Positions 25,301 through 37,300 of a stretch of DNA of 64,000 bases are shown piece after piece. The position numbers were made by a program, and so were the translations under genes. Below the pieces are notes generated by a model that saw only the letters and a list, made by a program, of their open reading frames with translations, was not told the DNA's origin and made no database searches. The DNA is taken from assembly GCA_008933995.1 (NCBI GenBank), contig WARS01000134.1, positions 633,501-697,500 on the forward strand, written 5' to 3'. Every line of letters begins with the position of its first letter. Position 1 is the stretch's first letter. This DNA comes from Datnioides undecimradiatus. Lineage: Eukaryota; Chordata; Actinopteri; Lobotiformes; Datnioididae.

Positions 25301-28300
25301 ATTTTCTCCTGATATAACACGTTAAAGAGTTCGGTTCAATAAAGGTCACATCTCATTGGTTCTGTGTCAGAGGTCCGAACGAGCACAAACAGGAAGCTCT
25401 TGTCTCATTGGTTGATTTGTTTTCTTCTTCCAGCTCAATCAGACGTTTCAGAACTGGACCCACGCGGTTTACATCGACTTTGTCAGGTAACGAAACTGCG
25501 TCAGTCCTGCATCAAACATGGCTGCTTCAGATAGTTAGAGTCTGTTGTCGCCTGCAGGAGGCGAGCGGGTCCACAATTCCTGAGTCCTCTGTTCCATATA
25601 TTCAGTGTACTGTTGATGCACATGACTCCTCCTGTTGAGCTCGAGTCAAACCCTCTAACCCTGTGAACAGAAGATCGACCTCCTCAGGACATTCAAAACT
25701 TTGAAGAACATCAGCAGAACGTGAACTCATTGTGAATCAGATTAATCAGGGTTAATGATGTCCCTGCCTCATGTCCGGATTAAAGGTTTTATTCACTGAC
25801 GGATGTTTTAAATGAATCCTCACTGTTTGTCTGTGTCGTTTCTCTGCAGCGTCCAGCCTGGAGAGAACCCGGCCAGGTACAACATTAAACCCTGCGTCCC
25901 TCTCTCAGTTTCTTCTTCTGAATCGTCTGTTGGTTCCTTTTCTTTGAACCTGCTCTGTTCATGTCTCTTGTGTCCAGTTTCACCTGCCAGGCGCTGCTGG
26001 TTTATTTTTACATCACCAATCAGAGTCTGGGGGAAGCTGCGGTGTCCTCCAGGTTGTCCAGCAGCGAAGGACTCCTGGGTCCCGGCCTGCAGATCCGACC
26101 CTCGTCCACCGATGTCTCGCTGATTGGTGAGAAACGTGATCTCGATCCTCGACCTTCAGACGAAACATGAAGCCGACAGACGTTTGGATGTAGCTCATCC
26201 TTAAAAGATCCTGTCATGAACATGAAAATCAACGAAGCAAACAGCTGGTATTAGCATGTAGCATGCAGCCTGGCTGTAGGCTAGTTCATTCATCACCTGT
26301 GAGACGCCGTTTTCCCATGATGCACCTCTTCATGTCTCTCTGTTTGGACAGAAACAGGTTTATGTCTCAGGGTTATTTGTTTTATTTCTTTCTCGGTTTT
26401 TCATGAGTTTTGTTGTTTTGGTCCAAAGTCTCCTCCGTCCAGACTCCTGTCATCCTGGTCGTCACCTTGTTTCTCTTCCTGTCATGTGACCGTGCAGGTC
26501 TATGTTGGTCAGAGTCTCTCGGTTTGTTCAGTTTGTGTTTCGATCATCATTTCAGAAAACTGTCCTGAGGAGAATCAGCTCCACTACCGCTGGCCCGAGA
26601 GCCGACCCACCGTCACTCAGTACCTGCCCTGCTTCCCCAACAAGGACCAGAGCACCTCCAGGACCTGGTAACTTATCACATTTAGAGTCAAACAGACAAT
26701 AAATCGGTTTGGTTTATTCAGGACAAGGTCGAGAACACGTGAAATGCTCACGTCAGTTTGAGCAAAAACTTGTTTGTGGTGTTTCTGCCTCATTTGAACA
26801 GTAAAACTGTCTGTCTGTCTCTGTCTCTCTGTCTGTCTGCCTGTCTCTCTGCCTGTCTGCCTGTCTCTCTGCCTGTCTGTCTGTCTCAGTCTGATCAGCC
26901 CACAGAACTTCTCCTCCTACTGGTCGTCTGCAGACTTGAGTAACTGCACCGACATCGACACCATCCAGGTGTCTGCAGGTACGCTGAGCAGCCAATCAGA
27001 AGCTCTGACTGCTGCAGACTGAGCATGAGTTTGAATTCATCATAATTTGATAAATGAAGACACTTTAACGAGCCTAGTAGCTCAGCTGGTTAGCTCAGCT
27101 GGTTAGCTCGGCTGGTTAGCTCGGCTGGTTAGCTCAGCTGGTTAGCTTCGGCTGGTTAGCTCAGCTGGTTAGCTCAGCTGGTTAGCTCAGCTGGTTAGCA
27201 TCTCCCTGGATGATCTGAGCAGCTCCTCTTCTCTGTGTCTGTGCAGAAAATGCAGCTGAGGTGGCCGTGCAGCTCGCCGTCATCACCAACAACGAGCTGT
27301 CCAATGAGGAGGTGACGGGCCTGACGCGCTGTAACCGACTGTGTCTGACTGTTACTGACCGACTGTGTCACTGACCGACTGTGTCTGACTGTTACTGACC
27401 GACTGTGTCACTGACCGACTGTGTCTGGCTGTTACTGACCGACTGTGTCACTGACCGACTGTGTCTGGCTGTTACTGACTGCTCCTCCTCCTCTGCAGGT
27501 GTCCAAAGTGGTGACGAAGGTGAAGCAGTTGGTGAATGTGGCGAAGATCAACACCACACTGGCCTCCACCGTCGTCACCATCATCTCCAACGTCATGACG
27601 AGCTCAGAGACGGCGCTCGCCGCCACCTCCGAGAAGTACGGCACTCTGAGTTACTCTGCCCTCCTCTGCTGTACTCTGCTGCACTCTGCTGTACTCTGCT
27701 GTACTCTGCTGCACTCTGCTGTACTCTGCTGTACTCTACTCTGCTGTACTCTGCTGTACTCTACTCTGCTGTACTCTGCTGCACTCTGCTGTACTCTGCT
27801 GTACTCTACTCTGCTGCACTCTGCTGTACTCTGCTGTACTCTGCTCTACTCTGCTGTACTCTGCTGCACTCTGCTGTACTCTGCTGTACTCTACTCTGCT
27901 GTACTCTACTCTGCTGTACTCTGCTGTACTGCACTCTGCTGTACTCTGCTGCACTCTGCTGTACTCTGCTGTACTCTACTCTGCTGTACTCTACTCTGCT
28001 GTACTCTGCTGTACTGCACTCTGCTGTACTCTGCTGCACTCTGCTGTACTCTGCTGTACTCTACTCTGCTGTACTCTGCTGTACTCTGCTGTACTGCACT
28101 CTGCTGTACTCTGCTGTACTCTACTCTGCTGTACTCTGCTGTACTCTGCTGCACTCTGCTGCACTCTGCTATACTCTACTCTGCTGTACTCTGCTGTACT
28201 CTGCTGCACTCTGCTGTACTCTGCTGTACTCTGCTGCACTCTGCTGTACTCTGCTGCACTCTGCTGCACTCTGCTTTACTCTGTTGTACTCTGAGTTACT

Positions 28301-31300
28301 CTGAGTTACTCTGCTGTACTCTGCTGCACTCTACTCTGCTGTACTCTGCTTTACTCTGTTGTACTCTGAGTTACTCTGAGTTACTCTGCTGTACTCTGCT
28401 GTACTCTACTTAGCTGCTCCATCTCCTTCTTCCTTTCTGTATTTCTTCTCACTTCTCACTTTTCTTGTTTTTTGAAGTATCTGTATTATTTTCTCTGTAT
28501 TATTGTTTATTGTTGTTGTTTGTTGTTTATTTATTTTCTCTGCGTCTCAAACGTTTCAGTCGTAGCGTTCTCGTCCTGTTCTCGTCCTCAGAGCTCTGAA
28601 GGCCGTGGACGAGCTGGTGCAGAAGATCGAGTTCGAGGGCCCGTCCGTCAGCATCACCTCCAGACACCTGGCGCTGGCCGTCTCCGCCCTCAACACCTCC
28701 GCCTTCAACGGGACGTCCTTCAGCGCCTTCATCGCCCCCAACAGCAGCGACCCACAGGTGCCGCCGGCCACACTTCCTGTTCCCGAGACAGGTGACCTCT
28801 GATCTTTATTCTGACCAATCGTGTCGTCCCTCAGGTCGACTTTGAGTCGGACAGGATCAACCCTCTGGCTCAGGTGACTCTTCCCGCCTCGCTGCTGACC
28901 GCCGTCTCACTGAGCGAAGCCGACCGATCGTCTCTGTCCAGGATCAACTTCATGTTCTTCAGCAGCACAAACCTGTTCCAGGTGAGTCTGCCAGGTGAGA
29001 TCAATACACGCTGAATCAGCGCTATTGATCACCGATGACTGATCATGTGGCGGTTCCTCAGAAAGAGCAGGACGGACGCTCGTTGAACAGCTACGTGGTG
29101 GCGAGCAGCGTGGGAAACCTGTCCATCAGCGACCTGAGGGACCCTGTGGAGATCGAGATCGCTCACCTGTCCGAACAGGTGTGTGTGTGTGCGTCTTGTT
29201 CTATTTTTATTTATTATTTAAATATTTTTTCTCTTTTATTTACTTTTTTCCTTTATTTAAATATTATTTTTATTTTTTATTTTTTTTGTTTTTATTTGTT
29301 GCTTTCGTTTTATCTGATTTTATACCATTGTATAATAATAAAAACGTTAATTAACCTTTAAATAAGATTATTTTGCTGTTGAAATTATTAATGACATAAT
29401 GTTAGAATATATTTCATTTTCAGTTTCAGTGAAATAAAATAATACATATTGTGTCAGCTGATAAGAGAAACACACAATATTTAATTTATAAAACAATAAT
29501 TTTATGTCATAAATTGATTATTTATTAATGATGATAGTGGAAAGTTTCAGCTGTTAATGAAAATTTTCCTTTAATATGATTTTTTCTGAATTAATCATTG
29601 ATTAAACAGGACTTTTTCTGTCTGTGGATCAAAACACATTTTATTTCCTGGGTTTTGCTGATTTCGGTTTCATGTTTTTCACACGTGGAAACACAGTTTA
29701 CAGAAAATTAGTTTTCTTCTTTAACGTTTATCGATGTGATTGACTGAAACTGGTTGTCTGTCCCTGCAGCCCTCTCTGAATCCCGTCTGCATGTTCTGGG
29801 ACTTTAACATGAACAGTAAGTCTGTGAATCTGCCGTCACCTCGCTGCAAATCACCTTTATTAATATTAATTAATTATATATAATTAATTAATTAATTAAT
29901 TAACTATAATTATTATTAATTATATAATTAATTAATTAATTATATTAATTAGTCGTGTCCATCACTTCTTACCTGGTGCGTGTTGGTTCAAGTCGTGCAG
30001 TAACGCCTCTGTGCCACCAGGTGGAGCTGGAGGCTGGAACGCAGACGGTTGCAGAGTCTCTGCAGAATCCACCAGCAACAAAACCACCTGCCTGTGCGAC
30101 CACCTGACGCACTTCGGCATCCTCATGGTGAGACGGCGCCTGCGCCCGCTGCCAGCCGAGCTTCAGCTTCACTACAACAACCGGAAAAACAGAAATAACG
30201 AGAATCACACACGGGGTTAATTACAAATGAGCAGAAAACTGGAAAAATAACGTTTTAATTCCAAAAACAAGTTAAAACAGTGAATGAAACGGGTTTTAAT
30301 GCAGTTTTATGTTGGTGAAACAGCTTCAGTGTCAAAGTTATTTAGGAGCACGTCGTCATTAGAAACGGTTTTACAGGAAGAAACAGACGTTTGTTGTTGG
30401 TGTGTTAGAGGTGTGTGTGTGTGTGTGTGTGTGTGCGCATGCATGTGTGTGCGTGTGTGTGTGCATGCATGTGTGTGCGTGTGTGTGAGCTCTCTGGTTT
30501 GTTTTTCCCTTTGTCTTCAATCGTTTAGCTGCTGTTTCTCTTTTCATCAGCAGCTCTGCAACAAGCGGCTCTTATTCATTGTTATTAATATTTATTATTA
30601 TTTTATTTTATTTACTTTATTTCACTTTTCATGTTGTTTTTAGCGAATGTGTGTTAGTGGTATTTCTCTCACTCATATCACGTCTGATATGAAAGTTCAT
30701 GTGTTTGCCGTGTAATTGCAGTCCTCCCTGTTCCCCAGATGAACAGTAATGAATGATCCTCCCTCTGTGTTCTCCTCCTCTGCAGCGTGCTCCTCTCGTT
30801 CTGACTCTGTCCTTCTCTTTGTCTCCGTCTGTGTGAGCAGGACATCTCTGGAGCTTCACCTCACATTGACGTGCAGAACAACAAGATCCTGACCTTCATC
30901 ACCTACATTGGCTGCGGCATCTCCGCCATCTTCTCTGCCGCCACGCTGCTCACCTACATCGCCTTCGAGTGAGTTGCGTTCTGATGCGTTGGGACGTGTG
31001 AGAATACCGATGATTGGTGATGTGGCTGCGAGTGGATGAAGCGAATGAAACACATCACTTCAGCAGGAACATCGGCAGAAACGTTCAGCAACATTTCAGA
31101 TTCGTTGACCAAAAACCCTGGACTGGATCTGGAGTTAGCTTGTTGCTAACCGCTGCTAGCTGAGGCTGCCTTTAGCTAGTTAGCTAAGTGATTCAAGCTT
31201 CCAGTCCAGGCAGAGTTGGTTAATAGGACTGCTCGCTGCACAGCTAACTGAGCTAACAAGCTAATGGCAGCACTTGCGATGAGCATTGAATTCATCATGC

Positions 31301-34300
31301 AGCTGTTTTCTAAATGACTGCTGCTGTTCAGAAGTCATGCGACAGACACTGAGCTGACCTAGTCATCATGTTGCTTCATGTTGCTTCTCTGGGCTGCAGA
31401 TGAGCATACGAGCACAGGGTCCTTCAGACATGTATGAGAGCGTCTAACTGGTGCAGACTGGAGGTAAAGTGTTTGCCTCCACTCGGAGGCGATGTTGCAT
31501 TCACCAGCGTTGATGAAGTTCCTGACTGTAAATGGACAGAACATGTATGAATCACTGAAGATGAGAAGCTCAGATGTTTTGGTTTGACCTGTGGAAGAAA
31601 CATGAAGACCTCACCTTCCTCGTTCCTTCTCCACAGAAAGCTGCGGCGCGACTACCCCTCCAAGATTCTGATGAACCTCAGCACGTCGCTGTTGTTCCTG
31701 AACATGGTCTTCCTGTTGGACGGCTGGCTCGCCAGCCTAGAAACCAATTGGCTGTGTCTGTCCGTGGCCGTCTTCCTGCACTACTTCCTGTTGACCTCCT
31801 TCACCTGGATGGGGTTGGAGTCCATCCACATGTACATCGCTCTGGTCAAGGTCTTCAACACCTACATACGCAGATACATCCTCAAGTTCTGCATCGTGGG
31901 ATGGGGTGAGAGTGTAGTCTGAGCACTGACAGGAGTTAAGGTCTAGGGTAACGTCTTGACGCTCACCTGTCGGTTGTGTCTTCGGCTCCAGGTCTCCCTG
32001 CGGTGCTGGTGGGGGTTGTTGTCGCTGTGGATAAAGACTCGTACGGCCTGCAGGAGTACGGCCGAGGAGACTCCGGAGATGGATCCTCAGAGTTGTGAGT
32101 AAACGCAGTGTTTCCCAGAAACACAGAAAACCCACTCCACAGGATCTGATGTTGTTGACTGAAGGAACCTCACAAGATCTCAGTCCAGGTGTCAGTGTAG
32201 AACAACAGCATGACAACACCTGGACGTTGTTCGTCGTCCTTTGTAACTGTGTGTCCTGTGTTTGTGTGTCGTCTCTCTCCTCAGCTGTTGGATCCAGAAC
32301 TCGGTCGTCTTCTACACCACCTGCGTCGGTTACTTCTGCCTGGTGTTCCTGCTGAACGTGGCCATGTTCGTCGTGGTGATGCTTCAGATCTGCGGCCGCA
32401 ACGGCAAACGCAGTAACCGCACGCTGCGGGAGGAGGTGAGTCTCTAAGCTGTCCTGTTTGCACCGACCGACGGGAGACGTTCAGCCTGTATGAAGTGACC
32501 CAGTGGATGGAGGAGGCTGAAATTGGTGTTTAAGAAACAAATGAAGATGCTTAATGTAAATGCAGCCAGGCAGCTTCATAGCTTCATCAAACTCAACATT
32601 CATTGAACCAGACGTTCCCGTGAGACACTTCAGCTCTGAGAACAAAGTGGTCGACCAGAGCTTGGGGTCATCTTTCACCGCAACGGCGAAACACTCCCAC
32701 CCTGCTGTGTCTCCAAGTGCTGAGTCATCTCGAAGCAGAATCTGTAAAATGCTGCATCACGATCCAAAGCAACGTCCTTCTGCACGATTCATGCTGATGC
32801 TGCAGAGCAGGAAAACCAACAAACAGTCAACACACTTCTTCTTCTTCTGCTGTGATCCAGGTGCTGAGAAACCTGCGGAGCGTCATCAGCCTCACCTTCC
32901 TGCTGGGGATGACGTGGGGCTTCGCTCTGTTTGCCTGGGGCCCCGTCAACCTGGCCTTCATGTACCTGTTCTCCATCTTCAACTCGCTGCAGGGTAACGA
33001 GAGCCCGACTCCTCTAACGACACAAACCCTGATGTTGTTTTGTCTTTTTGTTGTTGTTTTGTTTGTTTTCTCGTTACTCTGGAATGCTCTCGTGATCTGA
33101 TGTGTTCAGATGATTGTCGCAGGTTAAATCCTCACACAGACCTGTGAAGTCATGATTACTCAGGTGTTAAAGTAAACACTGTTTTCATGTTGCACGATGA
33201 TTTTGACTCAGACGTCTCTTCTTCTTCTTCTTCTTCAGGTCTTTTCATATTTATCTTCCACTGCGCCCTGAAGGAAAATGTCCAGAAGCAGTGGAGGAGA
33301 TACCTCTGCTGCGGACGATTCAGGCTGTCCGACAACTCAGGTACCCGTCTCTCTGTCCGTCTACCTGTCTGTCCACCTGTCTGTCTGTCCCTGACGGCTC
33401 AGAGCAGAACAGTAAAGCTCGTTCAGGTCTCTCCACAGGAGTCCCGTTAGATCTGTCTGCAGGACTCCTGCCGGGTTCCCACAGCAGCTGAAACAACAGA
33501 AGGCACTTTATTAAAAATGTGAAACCTAAGCCCGCTCGGCTTTGCAGCTCATAAAAGAAGATAAAACCGACTCTGAAGGAGCAGGAAGTCCTCCAGGTGC
33601 ACTCTGTCTGTGGATGGGCTGTCACTCAGTCTCTGCATTTCACTGATTTCATACCAAAGATTCCAAATGAAGATATTTCTTGTGTGAACGCCGACGAGAT
33701 GGAGCTCAGCCAAACCTGCTTCTCTCACATGTCGACACGTGGACGAAACATTTGTTCGCAGAGACACAGCAGAGCTCTGTTCATTCGACTTGCCGACATG
33801 AAATGTGATGTTTTCTGCCACTCAATCAAACAACATCAGAGCTGCAGTCATGTGACCTCCTGCAGCAGCGTGGGATGCTGGGAGTTGTTGTCTTCCTGTC
33901 AGCTGGGATTCCTTCAGTGTTGATGGTTCAGGAGGTTTTTACTGGGAGCTGAATTCTCCACAGAGGTCTCCTCCTCTCCAAAACAAACAGAGCCGCTGAT
34001 TCAAACCCAGAGAAACACTGAATAAAGCAGTTCCACCTTAAAAACCACTGTTTCTCCCACGCTGTCGGCCGCACACGGGACGTCCTGGAGGGGCGGCGAG
34101 CCGAGCTGCTGCTAACGTTTGCTCAGCTTGTTTCTCTGATAACTTCAGATCCAGACGTCCGACGACTGAAATCCTTCATCTGCTTCAGATACAGAGTTAA
34201 AAACAAGCAGCGGCTGAAAAGCGGAGCACAGAAATGTGTCTTACAGCTGATCCAGAGTCAGTTTATCAAGCTGCTGACACACAGACACAACACTGACACA

Positions 34301-37300
34301 TGCACAGAGAGGAGGCGGTGACCCCACAGACAGGAAGTGAAGCTGATCACAGAGCTGATCTGGATTCACAGCACAGAATCAAGCAGCGTTACAGTCTCAC
34401 TGAAAGATGGCAGTGATCTAGTATCTAGTGACTGTTCTTGGCGCTGGAGTTAAACAGTCGTTTTCTGGTCTTGGTGCAGCTCTGACGGCTTGCAGCGTGT
34501 TGCAGCAGCTGTTTCCTGCATGAATCTGTCCATCATGACGCTGTAACATTGAGCGATGTGCGGTCGAGACAAATGGCTGAAACGTTATTTTCTTCTCACT
34601 CCTGCCTTTTTATCTCTGTCTCTGGATGAAGACATTGCTCCGTGAGTCAGTCTGATCCTCGGCTTCGGTCCAGGCTGAAATACCTCAGCATCCATCAGCT
34701 GAACTGACTGAAGCTGCGTCTCCACCTCATGGATCAACTCAGCACATGTTGTATAATCTGACTGCAGCTGCAGCTCGGTCACCAGAGTCTGAACAAACTG
34801 TGATACTGGGTTGATCTGTGAACATCTGCACCATGTCCGTCTGTCCTGAGGAAGAAATCTGTGTTTTGGGGGGTTTCCCTGATCTGACCGGGACTCTGAG
34901 GAGCAGGATTCTGGTATCATGTCCTGACTGCGAAGCCTCGTGAGTGAGAGTGTGATTTGTGCTGTCAAGCTGTCAAACTGACCAGACCTGCCTTCAGACG
35001 TTCGCAGTTCCCAGAGGATGAATTATTAGAATAACTTCCCCTGAGACCTTTGCGGTTTGTCGGGCGGGTTGTGATGAAATGTGGTTTGTGTTTAATCTGA
35101 TGTTTTAATGTGTCAGTGCTTTGGTTTATGACCTGATATCAGCAGAACTAATAAACCTTCCCATGAGCCTCAGCTGGACTCGCCGCTGGCTGGCAAATGT
35201 TAGCATGCTAACGAGCTAAACTCAGAAGTTGGACACTTGCTTGACATCTGCAGGCATGTTAGTATCGTCCAACATGCTGTCGTCTCTGTGCTGCAGACTG
35301 GAGTAAGACGGCCACCAACAACACGAAGAAGGTGAGCTCAGACAACCTGGGCAAGTCTCTGTCATCCAGCTCGTTCGGCTCCAGCACGGCTAACTGGACG
35401 TCCAAAGCTAAAGCTACGCTCAACCCGTTCACCAAGAGACACAGCAACACAGGTGAGACACGCAGGTGAATTCCTGCAGCAGGAAATCAGTTTGTTTATT
35501 GCTTTAATCAATCAATGTGTTTATTTGAACTGTTATCAATCAGTGTGAATATTATAATCACGTTTACATGCAGATTCCAGCACTGGGTTTATTTTCAAAT
35601 TTACATTTTCCTCAAATTTTGAATTTTTTTGTTGGTGCATTTGTGGATAAATTTAAAAAATAACCGAGAAAACACAAAGTTTATTTAAATTAACTAAAGG
35701 AGGTGAAGTTAAAAGTGAAAACCTCAAATGTTTATGACAATCATAATAAATAAATAAAGAAGTAAAGATTAATAAAATGAAACCATCCTTTAAATACTTG
35801 TTACTTGTTTCTAGTCATGTATTTTTTAATTTTACAGTAATTAGTTGGAAAAGTAGCTTTTAAAGTCAGTTTCAGTCTTTTATTAACGTACACATAGTGT
35901 TATGTTAGCATTCTCGTTATCGTTATATTCATTATCACTAATTTGACAAGAGTAATTAATACCTCTGACCACCAGAGGGCAGCGGCGACTGTGAGCTGCA
36001 CCTGTAATGTCCTGGTTAGTCTGCAGGGTGTGGTCGAGTCAGATAATGTTGGATATAAACTGAACTTTGCTGTTGTTAATAAAGTTTGTTCAGTTTAAAT
36101 TTATTTTGATAAAAACTCATAAAATTGTATTTTCAGTAACAAACTTACCACAGTAATCTCTGACAGCGTTGATTAGCTTCATCTCCAGATGCTGTAATTA
36201 CAGGAACTCACTGACACTCTGACACAAGTCCAATAATGCTTTGGGAGATGTAAACAGGAAGTATCATGGCGGCGTTTTCATTTGTTTACATTTTTGAAAA
36301 AGCAGTTCAGTTAACAGCTGAATTAGCTGTTAGCTTGATAGCCTGTTAGCCTGTAGCGGTTAGCACCAGTGGCAAAGTGAGTCTGCGTGTAAACATGATT
36401 TACTTCAGTTCAGTTAACAGTTGAATTAGCTGTTAGCCTGATAGCCTGTTATCCTGTAGCGGTTAGCACCAGTGGCAAAGTGAGTCTGCGTGTAAACATG
36501 ATTTACTTCAGGTGTGAAGGATCTGTCATGTCTGCTCACGTGTTCATGTGTGTTCCCCATGTGTTTGGTGTGTAGAAAGCTCTTCCAACCAATAGCAAGA
36601 GCGGAGGACCGATGGAGGTAAACCTAAAGCTGACTGGCTGATTGACTTCCTGCTTCCAGCATCATGTGACTTGCTGTGTTTCCCAACATGTTTATTTTTC
36701 AAAGTTGGTCCAAATTTTCAAATTCAACATAATTTTTTCATTTTAATTGAACAAAAACATCTCGACGACTTTGCTCGCAAACATTTTGGGAAAGCAGCCA
36801 CTGTGTGTTGTGATTGGTCGGTCACTGTGATGTCACACAAGTTCACGCCATCTTCCCAGTCTGACACGCTGAGTGGGGAGGAGGCTCCATCTTCACCCAT
36901 TGACACATGACCAAAAACAACAGCTCCACCCACCCGGAGTGCCCCAGGGTGGGAAACAAGCACGCCCTGACAGCCTGCATCCATGCTAACACCTGCCTCG
37001 TTTAACTGTGACGTGTTTGCATTTTCAATTAGAGCAGAGTAACAACAGGCTAACGCTGTGGGCCACTGCCGGTCACTCATCGTTAGACATTAACAGGAAA
37101 TGTTGGGAAACAGGATCATGGCGTCAAACTCGGCATTAAATTGAGTGGGTCTGCTTCGATCCACCAGCTGCTCCAGACTCAGACCTGCAGACCTCTGAGC
37201 GCTGATCCACGTCGGGACGCCCCTCAGGTTTTTAGGGTTGTTGTTTTCACTTTAATTCAGCAGCCATCAGACACGTTTGCAGCTCTTAAAGGAGCAGAAA

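Noticed and set aside
27078-27199. tRNA gene
   Set aside because: Only the A-box-like word is present, in tandem. There is no B box, acceptor stem or anticodon arm.
27405-28413. Long open frames of about 300 and 322 residues on the plus strand and several 70-90 residue frames on the minus strand
   Set aside because: They are translations of the decamer minisatellite plus exon 16 read-through, with no start, splice or domain support.
31574-32463. Alternate-frame and antisense open frames over the 7TM exons (up to 160 residues)
   Set aside because: They are shadows of exons 23-25 of the receptor.
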